This document shows positions 15,545 through 22,887 of a stretch of 31,967 nt of DNA, one piece after another. Numbering within the stretch: position 1 is the first letter of the stretch; the number at the start of each line of letters is the position of its first letter. The position numbers and the translations under genes were made by a program. The stretch covers positions 1 to 31,967 of the forward strand of contig CATYVH010000019.1 of assembly GCA_958413765.1 (NCBI GenBank), given 5' to 3'. The stretch comes from an uncultured Collinsella sp. Its GTDB lineage: Bacteria > Actinomycetota > Coriobacteriia > Coriobacteriales > Coriobacteriaceae. The notes under the pieces were generated by a model. That model ran no database searches, was not told the DNA's origin, and saw only the letters and a program-made list of their open reading frames with translations.

Positions 15545-17448
15545 TAGCAGCCCTCCTCTCGCGCGACCGTCTTGGATTTAGCAATGTCCGCGACGTTAGA
15601 AGGACCGTCCGAGCGACCGATTAGCAGGTCCACCAACTCGTCTGCCAGCGACTCAACCGTATAGAGCCCGCCGCAACGCAGCGGCACGCCCGCCTCCGCG
15701 AGCGCCAACGCCATGCGCTGGGCAGCAGGTACGCCCAAGCCGATCGACTTGAGCTCATCGGCATGTGCAAACACCTGTGCGGGGGTTCCCTCGGCAAACA
15801 CCGCACCTTCGTTCATCACGACGATGCGGTCGCAGCAATTGGCCAGGTCATCCATACTATGCGAAACCATGACAACGGTCAGGCCATCGCGGTGAAGTCG
15901 ATCGATAAGCTCAAGGAAATCCCTGCGCGCAGCCGGATCGAGCCCCGCCATGGGTTCATCGAGCACCAGGACTTCGGGCTCCATGGCGAGCACACCGGCG
16001 AATGCCACACGCCGTTGCTGACCGCCCGAAAGCTCGAAGGGACTCTTGTCGCCGACCGTGGAAAGGTCGAGGCCCACGCGCGAGAGCGACGACTCGACGC
16101 GACGGTCGACTTCATCTTGCGGCAAGCCAAGGTTGTGCGGGCCAAACGCCACGTCCTGCGTCACGGTTTCGGCAAACAGCTGACGCTCGGGATATTGAAA
16201 CACCACGCCGACCTTGGCCTTAACCGCGGCGGCGTCTTTCTTGTTTGACAGATCGAGCCCCAGTGCGCGAACGAATCCCTCCTGGGGGCGAATCAAACCG
16301 TTGAGATGCTGGACCAGCGTCGACTTACCCGAACCGGTATGACCTGCCAAGCCCAGGAACTCGCCGCGACGCACCGTCAGCGATACATCGCGCAGCGCCC
16401 ACGGGCTGCTGGGGTCGTTTCCCCAGAGAGCCTGTTTATTCGATTTGCCCGCAGTGGCCGAGCGCTTGTGCCATCGACGGCGCTCGCGGGCACTCAGCGA
16501 GTAACTATGCGAGAGGTGCGAAATCTCGATGACGGGCTCCGACACGGCTGTCCCGTCGGTTGCAGAGGAGACGTTGTCGAGCACACGAGAATCGGATGCA
16601 GAAGGCCGCCCTGCGGTGTCTTCCCCACTCCGGTCGGCATATACCTGCGCAACCTCGGCGACCATATCCACCTCGCGCACCTGCGCATGAACGGGCACGC
16701 CCTTCGCACGAAGCGCCGTGCCCAAGCAGCACGACGCCGGCATATCCAAGTTGAGCTGCGCAAGTTCGTCCGCCCGTGTCAAGATTTCCTCGGGCGTACC
16801 GAGCATGGCAACGCGCCCCGCCCGAAATACCGCGACACGATCGGCCTCGGCAGCCTCTTCCATAAAGTGCGTAATCATCACGATGGTCATGCCGCGATCG
16901 TGCAACGCGCGGCACGCCTTCATGAGGCCCTTACGTCCACGCGGATCGAGCATCGAAGAAGCCTCGTCCAAAATGAGCACACGCGGCTCCATGGCGAGCA
17001 CGCCGGCAAGCGCCACGCGCTGCTTTTGACCGCCCGAAAGCGCATGGGTCTCGTGACGCTCAAAGCCCACCAGGCCCACGCCCTTCAGCGCTTCGCGTAC
17101 GCGCTGCGCAATCTGGGCCGATTCCACCCCAAGGTTTTCGGGACCAAAGGCAACATCGTCCTCGACAAGTGTTGCCACCAGCTGGTCATCGGGATTCTGG
17201 AATACCATGCCCGCGGTCGAACGAATGTCATAGACCAGCTCGGGGGCGGACGCGTCCATGCCGTTGATGCGCACCGTGCCCGCGTCGGGCTGCAGCAGCG
17301 CATTCAGATGCTTGGCAAACGTCGACTTACCCGACCCGTTGCCGCCGAGGATGCAGAAAAACTCGCCGTCCTCGATGTTCAGGTCGACGCCATCGAGCGC
17401 CGGCGTGGCACCGTCATAGCTAAAGGAAACGCCCCGACACTCAATCAT
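15544..17448 (-). CDS. ecfA: Fused two-domain ECF transporter ATPase (EcfA1-EcfA2)
   Basis: Cytoplasmic ATPase of the energy-coupling factor module. Both ATPase halves, separate genes in most bacteria, lie in one 634-residue chain. Half 1: Walker A GGNGSGKST (35-43), Q-loop FQNPDDQ, signature LSGGQKQR (137-144), Walker B VLILDEA (157-163). Half 2: GHTGSGKST (369-377), FQYPERQ, LSGGQQRR (473-480), VLVLDEP (494-500). The first half has DEAS after Walker B, typical of EcfA1; the second DEPM, typical of EcfA2. A hydrophilic linker (about 265-305) joins them, and half 2 carries a basic insertion at 320-350. It overlaps ribU by 4 bases (ATGA) and ecfT by 1. Confidence 0.94.
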   Translation of the reverse strand: MIECRGVSFSYDGATPALDGVDLNIEDGEFFCILGGNGSGKSTFAKHLNALLQPDAGTVRINGMDASAPELVYDIRSTAGMVFQNPDDQLVATLVEDDVAFGPENLGVESAQIAQRVREALKGVGLVGFERHETHALSGGQKQRVALAGVLAMEPRVLILDEASSMLDPRGRKGLMKACRALHDRGMTIVMITHFMEEAAEADRVAVFRAGRVAMLGTPEEILTRADELAQLNLDMPASCCLGTALRAKGVPVHAQVREVDMVAEVAQVYADRSGEDTAGRPSASDSRVLDNVSSATDGTAVSEPVIEISHLSHSYSLSARERRRWHKRSATAGKSNKQALWGNDPSSPWALRDVSLTVRRGEFLGLAGHTGSGKSTLVQHLNGLIRPQEGFVRALGLDLSNKKDAAAVKAKVGVVFQYPERQLFAETVTQDVAFGPHNLGLPQDEVDRRVESSLSRVGLDLSTVGDKSPFELSGGQQRRVAFAGVLAMEPEVLVLDEPMAGLDPAARRDFLELIDRLHRDGLTVVMVSHSMDDLANCCDRIVVMNEGAVFAEGTPAQVFAHADELKSIGLGVPAAQRMALALAEAGVPLRCGGLYTVESLADELVDLLIGRSDGPSNVADIAKSKTVAREEGC

Positions 17449-18035
17449 GCGCGGCCTTTAACCTGGTCCTTTTTAGGCGTGATGAGGTTGGAGACCGCCT
17501 TGTACACTGCAAGCGTCAGAACCGAATTAAGCACGGTCTTGATGAGGTTGAACGGCAGCACGGCAGGAATCATGAGCGGGGCGATCACATCGACCGAGCC
17601 ATACCAGAACCAAACGCCAATGGTAAGGTTTGCGACCATAGACAACGCCGTAGCGGCAATGACGCCGAGCACCAGGCCAATCACGGCACCCTTATAGGTA
17701 TGCATCTTCTGGTAGACGATAGCCGCGGGCAGAATATAACCCAGCGTAGCTACCAAGTTCATAAGCGCGCCGACCCAGTCACCCGTGGTGAGCGCATGGA
17801 TAACGATCGCCATAGCGGCAACAGCGGTACCGGCACCGGGGCCATACGCAAACCCGCACACCATCGCCGGCACCAGCGACGGGTCATACGTCAAAAACGG
17901 CGCCGAGGGAAGAATGGGCAGCTGCACATACATAAACAGGGCGCCCAAGGCGCACATCAGCGCCATGGTAACGAGCTGTTTGGTGCTCCACCTATTCGTG
18001 TTCTCAAAATGGATATGCTGCGACTGTTCAGACAT
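17445..18035 (-). CDS. ribU: Riboflavin ECF transporter S component (RibU family)
   Basis: Substrate-binding membrane subunit for riboflavin uptake. The 196 residues form about six hydrophobic helices. The stretch APFLTYDPSLVPAMVCGF (45-62) and GDWVGALMNLVAT (85-97) match the RibU binding-loop signature. I start it at ATG 18035; GTG 18044 in the same frame is possible but would use up the AGGTG ribosome binding site. An FMN riboswitch ends 13 nt upstream, which fixes the ligand class more firmly than the protein alone. The stop overlaps the ecfA start (ATGA). Confidence 0.93.
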   Translation of the reverse strand: MSEQSQHIHFENTNRWSTKQLVTMALMCALGALFMYVQLPILPSAPFLTYDPSLVPAMVCGFAYGPGAGTAVAAMAIVIHALTTGDWVGALMNLVATLGYILPAAIVYQKMHTYKGAVIGLVLGVIAATALSMVANLTIGVWFWYGSVDVIAPLMIPAVLPFNLIKTVLNSVLTLAVYKAVSNLITPKKDQVKGRA

Positions 18036-18047
18036 TAAGATCACCTG

Positions 18048-18228
18048 CCTCTTTCATCCGGACTCTAACCGTTGGTACTGGGATCTCACCAGTTCAGCCG
18101 GCATGCGAACCAACGCACACACGGGTCGCGGACTCATCGGCTCGACCGCAGGCATCTCGCCTGCGCCACGGCGCCCCTTTGACACCGCCCGATTTACCAC
18201 CAGTGGGGAATTTCACCCCGCCCTGAAA
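18048..18228 (-). promoter_or_regulatory. FMN riboswitch (RFN element)
   Basis: On the minus strand the conserved RFN blocks follow in order: AGGGCGGGGTGAAATTCCCC, ACTGGTGGT, GAGTCCGCGA, CTGGTGAGATCCCAGTACC and GAGTCCGGATGAAAG. A GC-rich extra arm (GCAGGC/GCCTGC) sits in the variable P3 region. The 3' end of the aptamer lies 13 nt before the ribU ATG and runs into its ribosome binding site; no terminator lies between, so control is most likely at translation initiation, off at high FMN. Confidence 0.95.
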
Positions 18229-18239
18229 CAGCAATTGCA

Positions 18240-18267
18240 AGTGTAGCACGAGCAATCGTTCGCGCAA
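18240..18267 (-). promoter_or_regulatory. Promoter of the FMN-riboswitch operon
   Basis: TTGCGC (18262-18267) and TACACT (18240-18245) on the minus strand with a 16-bp spacer. The predicted transcript would start at the first stem of the riboswitch. Confidence 0.6.
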
Positions 18268-18331
18268 GTATGCCAAGGGTAATTTGTGGTGGGGAAACGC
18301 TCCAGAAATGCGGTAGGGACAAGTTAGCGCA

Positions 18332-18436
18332 ACAACCACGTCCTCCATCCGCCCCAAAGTAGCGCGCCTTTCGCGGCAGAGCCGCGAAACAGCGACCGGG
18401 ACACGCATCCCCCACAACCACGTCCTCCTCCGCCCG
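18332..18436. repeat. Direct repeat pair flanking a small perfect hairpin
   Basis: ACAACCACGTCCTCC occurs at 18332 and again at 18414 (82 nt apart), each followed after one or two differing bases by CCGCCC. Between them lies a perfect 9-bp hairpin (TTTCGCGGC/GCCGCGAAA, 18369-18389). No coding sequence is credible here. The role is unknown. Confidence 0.65.
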
Positions 18437-18459
18437 CCGACCTCAAGGCCGTAAACGCA

Positions 18460-18604
18460 GGGAATCCGGGGGCGTGACGGGGGCTTCTCTCCGGAACATT
18501 CCGCAGGACGCAAAGAGGCTCCGCAGCGCGAAGCGCGATGCGGAGCCTCTTTGCATGTCCGAGGACGTTCCGGAGAGAAGCCCCCGTCACGCCCCCGGAT
18601 TCCC
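18460..18604 (-). repeat. 145-bp long palindrome downstream of groEL
   Basis: The outer arms pair perfectly over 38 bp (18460-18497 with 18567-18604, starting GGGAATCCGGGGGCGTGACG). A 12-nt partly mismatched section follows, then a perfect 16-bp inner stem (GCAAAGAGGCTCCGCA) and a small GCGCG/CGCGA-like tip. It begins 26 nt after the groEL stop codon on the minus strand. There is no following T run. It probably ends the groESL message and may protect its 3' end, but the length is far beyond what a terminator needs. Confidence 0.85.
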
Positions 18605-18630
18605 GGTGGGAGTTCTAGACCTTGTCGGCC

Positions 18631-20268
18631 TTAGTACATACCGCCGCCCTGCTGACCAGCGGTGGCAGCAGCGATAGCGTCCTCAAGCTGAGTGTTCTTG
18701 GGCACATCGGAGACGGTAGCCTCGGTGATGAGGATCAGGCTGGCGACAGAAGCAGCGTTCTGCAGGGTGACGCGGCTGACCTTGACGGGGTCGAGGACGC
18801 CCATCTCGATCATGTCGCCCCACTCGCCGTTGGCAGAGTTGAGACCCTGGCCGGCGGGCAGCTCGGCAACCTTGTCGACCACGACAGCGCCCTCAAAGCC
18901 AGCGTTCTTGGCGATGGTGGCGACCGGAGCGGTCAGAGCCTTCTTGACGATATCGACGCCAATCTTCTCCTCGGGGTCGTCGATCTCGACAGCATCGAGC
19001 GCAGGAGCAGCGTCCATGAAGGCGACGCCACCGCCGGCGACAATGCCCTCCTCGACAGCAGCGCGAGTTGCCTGCAGGGCGTCCTCGACGCGGTGCTTGA
19101 TCTCCTTGAGCTCGGACTCGGTAGCAGCGCCGACCTTGATGACGGCAACGCCACCGGAGAGCTTGGCCAGGCGCTCCTGGAGCTTCTCACGGTCGAAGTC
19201 AGAGGTGGTGTTCTCCATCTCACCCTTGATCTGAGCGATACGAGCGTCGATGGCCTCCTTGGAGCCAGCGCCACCGACGACGACGGTGTTGTCCTTGGAG
19301 ATGGTGACGGACTTAGCGGTACCGAGCATATCGGCAGTGATGTCAGCAACCTTCACGCCCAGCTCGTCCAGGGCAGCCTGGCCACCGGTGAGGACGGCGA
19401 TGTCCTCGAGGATGCGCTTGCGGCGATCGCCGTAGCCCGGAGCCTTGACGGCGCAGACGTTGAGGGCGCCACGGATCTTGTTGAGGACCAGGGTCGGCAG
19501 AGCTTCGCCGTCGATGTCCTCAGCGATGATGAGCAGGCCGCGGCCAGCGCGCTGGACAGCCTCGAGAACGGGCATAATGTCCTGAACGCTGGAGATCTTC
19601 TGGTCGGTGATGAGGATGTACGGATCCTTCATCACGGCCTCCATGCGGTCGTTGTCCGTGACGAAGTAAGCGGAGACATAGCCCTTGTCGAACTGCATGC
19701 CCTCGACGGTGTCGATGGTGATGTCGAACGTCTGGGAATCCTCGACGGTGATGACGCCGTCCTTGCCCACGACCTCCATGGCCTCGGCGATCTTCTCGCC
19801 GACCTCGGGGTCACCGGCAGAGATGGTACCGACGGAAGCGATCTGCTCCTTGGTCTCGACCGGCTTGGCCTGCTTCTTCATCTCGGCGACGGCGGCGTTT
19901 ACAGCCTTGTCGATGCCGCGACGGATGGCCAGCGGGTTGGCGCCAGCGGCGACGTTGCGCAGACCGTCGTTGACGATGGCCTGAGCGAGCAGGGTTGCGG
20001 TGGTGGTGCCGTCGCCCACGGTGTCGTTGGTCTTGGTGGCGACCTCCTTCACCAGCTGAGCGCCCATGTTCTCGATGTTGTCCTCGAGCTCGATCTCCTT
20101 AGCGACGGAAACGCCGTCGTTGGTGATGGTCGGGGCGCCGAACGTGCGCTGCAGCGCAACGTAACGGCCCTTGGGGCCCATGGTGACGGTAACGGCGTCG
20201 GCCAGAGTGTTGACGCCCTTGGCGAGCTTAGCGCGGGCATCGGTGTTGAACGTAATGTTCTTTGCCAT
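18631..20268 (-). CDS. groEL: Chaperonin GroEL (Hsp60)
   Basis: Subunit of the 14-mer ATP-dependent folding chamber in the cytosol. The 545 residues carry the apical and equatorial landmarks: VTMGPKGR (28-35), GAPTITNDG, the ATP-binding GDGTTTATLL (85 on), and AAVEEGIVAGGG near residue 400. The protein ends GQQGGGMY, a short version of the Gly-Met tail. ATG 20268 has GGAGG with a 10-nt spacer. It lies 96 nt behind groES, with which it should form one transcript, and is followed by a giant palindrome. Confidence 0.99.
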   Translation of the reverse strand: MAKNITFNTDARAKLAKGVNTLADAVTVTMGPKGRYVALQRTFGAPTITNDGVSVAKEIELEDNIENMGAQLVKEVATKTNDTVGDGTTTATLLAQAIVNDGLRNVAAGANPLAIRRGIDKAVNAAVAEMKKQAKPVETKEQIASVGTISAGDPEVGEKIAEAMEVVGKDGVITVEDSQTFDITIDTVEGMQFDKGYVSAYFVTDNDRMEAVMKDPYILITDQKISSVQDIMPVLEAVQRAGRGLLIIAEDIDGEALPTLVLNKIRGALNVCAVKAPGYGDRRKRILEDIAVLTGGQAALDELGVKVADITADMLGTAKSVTISKDNTVVVGGAGSKEAIDARIAQIKGEMENTTSDFDREKLQERLAKLSGGVAVIKVGAATESELKEIKHRVEDALQATRAAVEEGIVAGGGVAFMDAAPALDAVEIDDPEEKIGVDIVKKALTAPVATIAKNAGFEGAVVVDKVAELPAGQGLNSANGEWGDMIEMGVLDPVKVSRVTLQNAASVASLILITEATVSDVPKNTQLEDAIAAATAGQQGGGMY

Positions 20269-20364
20269 GGTAGGTAATCCTCCAAAAGAAATGTGACTCG
20301 CGTCGCCGCTTCCGAGTCCTATGCGGCGGGCGCGTTCAAAGACGAATCAGAGATTCTGACGAGA

Positions 20365-20658
20365 CTAGGCCTCGACGACGGCATAGATGTCGTCGGCGCG
20401 CATCAGCAGATACTTCTCACCGTCGACCTTGACCTCGTTGCCACCGAACTTACCGTAGATGACAACGTCACCGACCTTGACGTCCATGGGGATGCGCTCA
20501 CCCTTGTCGTTGACCTTGCCGGCGCCAACGGCAACGATGGTGCCGCGCTGCGGCTTCTCCTGAGCGTTGCTGGCGATATACAGACCAGAAGCGGTCTTCT
20601 GCTCGGCCTCGTCGGGCTTGACCAGAACACGATCTGCAAGCGGCTTCAAAGACGACAT
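20365..20658 (-). CDS. groES: Co-chaperonin GroES (Hsp10)
   Basis: Heptameric lid of the GroEL chamber. The 97 residues include LKPLADRVLVKPDEAEQKT, the mobile loop TASGLYIASNAQEKPQRG, which binds GroEL, and the closing YLLMRADDIYAVVE. ATG 20658 has a strong AAGGAGGAG upstream. No CIRCE (TTAGCACTC) or HAIR (CTTGAGT) operator was found upstream, so heat-shock control here is not by the usual HrcA or HspR site, at least not next to the gene. Confidence 0.98.
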   Translation of the reverse strand: MSSLKPLADRVLVKPDEAEQKTASGLYIASNAQEKPQRGTIVAVGAGKVNDKGERIPMDVKVGDVVIYGKFGGNEVKVDGEKYLLMRADDIYAVVEA

Positions 20659-20683
20659 GCTTGTCTCCTCCTTTTTGGGCCGC

Positions 20684-20801
20684 GCGGTTATACCACGCGA
20701 ATTAACCCTTTTTGTTTGCGTACGCGTTGAATGGTACCCACGAATGGCGGGTTATACAACACGGAGTCAAAAAATCTTATTTTTTGGCACTTAGATTTTC
20801 T
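20684..20801 (-). promoter_or_regulatory. groES upstream region with direct and inverted repeats
   Basis: On the minus strand GTTGTATAACCCGC (20747-20760) and GTGGTATAACCGC (20684-20696) are a near-identical pair 63-64 bp apart. Further upstream AAAATCT/AGATTTT form a 7-bp inverted repeat around 15 nt (about 20771-20799). A clear -10/-35 pair could not be fixed: TATAAC occurs twice, but with no proper -35. These repeats are candidates for an unrecognised heat-shock operator. Confidence 0.4.
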
Positions 20802-20994
20802 GAATGCCGGGGGATAACCTAACGGTGGCTCCCGGGGCGGACCGGAGGGCATGTAGTTTGCTGCTCTACAGTCCTGCGCAAGACGGAAAGCACATTAAGT
20901 GCTTTCCTTTGCGTGCGGAACTCGCGACAAACTTCATGCCCTCCGGTCCGCCCAGGGAGCCAGGTTAACTAATTCGGGCCCGGCATTCAGAAAA
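20796..20994 (-). repeat. 199-bp long palindrome between groES and the amidohydrolase
   Basis: The outer arms TTTTCTGAATGCCGGG (20796-20811) pair perfectly with 20979-20994. Moving in, TAACCT, GGCTCCC and a 19-bp GGGCGGACCGGAGGGCATG stem also pair, separated by small bulges, then AGTTTG/CAAACT and an inner GGAAAGCAC/GTGCTTTCC hairpin with a 5-nt loop. About 63 bp are paired in total. It contains no gene. It stands 28 nt after the terminator of the amidohydrolase and upstream of the groES promoter region, so it is not needed for ending either transcript. Confidence 0.85.
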
Positions 20995-21035
20995 GTCAGT
21001 GCAGCAAAATGGCGATGCAGATGGTGCGAACAAGA

Positions 21036-21064
21036 AAGGGGCACGTTGCAGAAACGCGCCCCTT
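21036..21064 (-). terminator. Terminator of the amidohydrolase gene
   Basis: AAGGGGCGCGTT pairs with AACGTGCCCCTT (one G-U pair or mismatch) around a 5-nt loop, then TTCTT on the minus strand, 17 nt after the stop codon. Confidence 0.8.
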
Positions 21065-21081
21065 ATGGGTGGGGTATGGGG

Positions 21082-22719
21082 CTAGCGCTCGTAGATCAGG
21101 TTGCCGGCTAGGTAGGTGGCTTGGACTTTGGTGGCTTGGAGTTCTTGGGGGTCGATGGTGAGTGGATTTTGGTCCAGGACTACCAGGTCGGCGTATTTGC
21201 CGGGTTCTAGGCTGCCGAGGTTTTGCTCGTCGCCCGCTGCATAGGCGCTGCCCAGGGTGTAGTTGCGCAGGGCTGTTGCTGCATCGATGCGCTCGCTCGG
21301 CAGCCAGCCGCCCTCGGGCCAGTGGCTTTTGGGGTCTTGGCGCGTGATAGCCGTGTAGAGCACGTTCATGCTGGTAACGGGCGTGATAGGGCTGTCAGTA
21401 CCGAAGGCTTGGCGAATGCCGCGCTGCTTATAGGTTGCAAACGGCCACATGATGCGGCTGCGCTCCATGCCCAAATCGCGCTCGGGGCCGCCCGGGTCGA
21501 GCGTAATGTGACAGGGCTGACTCGAGGCAATCACGTTGAGCTTGCGCAGGCGGTCGATGTCCTCGGGCAGGAGGTTCTCCAGATGCTCGAGTGTGTTATG
21601 GCCGTGCTGGGGCAGGCCGTACAGGTCGGCGGCCTCCTCGAAGATATCCAGCGCGGCATGAATCGCACCGTCGCCGATAACGTGGATACGCACAGTGTGG
21701 CCGCGCTCCGCAGCCGCCAGAACCAGCTTACGCATGCGCTCGGCAGGAACTGTCAGACGGCCCTGGTCGCCCGGGAAGCGCGGATTGGTATAGGGCTCGG
21801 TGAGATATGCCGTGTGTTCGCTCGACACGCCGTCGAAGAACTGCTTAAAGCCTGGCGCCGAGAGCAGCGCGTTGTTCGCGTAGCGGGTCTGCAGCTCTTC
21901 CAAGCGCAACTGGTCATCCAGCAGCGTGGGGAACAGATGGGCTCGGATGCCCAACTTGCCGGCTGCCTGCAGTTTGTCGTAGACATCGTCGCGGATAAAA
22001 TCGCAGCCCGGCATGGGCATGAGCGACATGTCGCAGATCGAGGTGATGCCTTGCTCGGCCATACGCTTCATCTGGTCGGCGTAAGCGCTTGCAATGCGAT
22101 CCTCCCCCAGCCACTCAAGGCAGCGCGGAAGCAGCTGCATAGCGGCCGCCTCGTGAGCGATACCCGTGAGCTCGCCGTTTGCATCCTTGTCGTAGCTACC
22201 ACCCGCCGGAGGCTCGCTGTCGCGTGTCACGCCGAGGGCTTCGAGTGCGCGGCTGTTGAGCCACAGCGTGTGCCCGTCGCCCGAATACATAACGCAGGGG
22301 CGATCGGGGAATGCCGCATCGAGCGACGCCTTGGTAGGATGCGCGGGCGGGTCCCAACGGTAGTCGCGCCAGCCCTGCGTCACAACCCAAGCGTCATCGG
22401 GCAGGTCCTGGGAAAACTCGAGCGCGTGCTGCACCAGCGCCGCCTCGGACGTGCCCATATCCATGAGCATGTACGGCGAGGAACCGACCGAGGTATGGAA
22501 GAAGTGCAGATGAGCGTCATGGAAACCGGGGCAGACAAACTGCTCGCCGTAGTCGATAACCGGCGTGGCGGCGGGAGCGGCGGCGATCACGTCATCGGGC
22601 TTGCCGACTGCGACGATACGGTCGCCTGCGATGGCAATCGCCAGCTCGCGGGCAGTATCGATGCCGTCTTGCGCGGTAAAGACGTTCTTGGAGCGGATAA
22701 TCCGATCGATATGTTGCAT
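21082..22719 (-). CDS. YtcJ-like metal-dependent amidohydrolase
   Basis: Cytosolic amidohydrolase of the TIM-barrel superfamily, about 545 residues, substrate unknown. The metal ligands His-x-His lie in GFHDAHLHFFH after the small N-terminal beta domain (GDRIVAVGKP), with further His residues in VIGDGAIHAALD and the QPCHI strand, and the catalytic Asp in FGTDSPI. The C-terminal GSLEPGKYADLVVLDQNP returns to the composite beta domain, as is typical. Three in-frame ATGs (22719, 22725, 22731) are possible; I prefer 22719, with GGGGA upstream, but 22725 is almost as good. The frame runs open for 1.7 kb further upstream only as a shadow of the divergent peptidase. It is divergently transcribed from the M20 gene. 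Confidence 0.88.
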   Translation of the reverse strand: MQHIDRIIRSKNVFTAQDGIDTARELAIAIAGDRIVAVGKPDDVIAAAPAATPVIDYGEQFVCPGFHDAHLHFFHTSVGSSPYMLMDMGTSEAALVQHALEFSQDLPDDAWVVTQGWRDYRWDPPAHPTKASLDAAFPDRPCVMYSGDGHTLWLNSRALEALGVTRDSEPPAGGSYDKDANGELTGIAHEAAAMQLLPRCLEWLGEDRIASAYADQMKRMAEQGITSICDMSLMPMPGCDFIRDDVYDKLQAAGKLGIRAHLFPTLLDDQLRLEELQTRYANNALLSAPGFKQFFDGVSSEHTAYLTEPYTNPRFPGDQGRLTVPAERMRKLVLAAAERGHTVRIHVIGDGAIHAALDIFEEAADLYGLPQHGHNTLEHLENLLPEDIDRLRKLNVIASSQPCHITLDPGGPERDLGMERSRIMWPFATYKQRGIRQAFGTDSPITPVTSMNVLYTAITRQDPKSHWPEGGWLPSERIDAATALRNYTLGSAYAAGDEQNLGSLEPGKYADLVVLDQNPLTIDPQELQATKVQATYLAGNLIYER

Positions 22720-22806
22720 GGGCATCCCCATCTCTGGCAGGAAATTCAACACCCCCGAGTGTACTCCCCCGCCCTTGCAACAAAACCCCAAGCGGCAAAC
22801 GGCAAC

Positions 22807-22836
22807 TTTACCAGCCCTAGCGGCAGGTGGCATACT
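22807..22836 (+). promoter_or_regulatory. Candidate promoter of the M20 peptidase
   Basis: TTTACC (22807-22812) and CATACT (22831-22836) with an 18-bp spacer lie 51 nt before the start codon in the divergent intergenic region. Confidence 0.4.
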
Positions 22837-22887
22837 GGAGAGAGCCTGTACGATTTTGCGATCAACCCAGCAAGGAGCAAATCGACC

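Noticed and set aside
18622..20277. A 551-codon open frame on plus across groEL
   Set aside because: It is the antisense shadow of groEL, caused by GC-rich codon usage; the groEL reading is unmistakable.
20659..20800. CIRCE or HAIR operator upstream of groES
   Set aside because: Neither TTAGCACTC-N9-GAGTGCTAA nor CTTGAGT-N7-ACTCAAG, nor a close variant, was found.
21223..22887. Long 5' part of the plus frame that contains the M20 peptidase
   Set aside because: It is antisense to the amidohydrolase. The peptidase starts at 22888 behind a good ribosome binding site.
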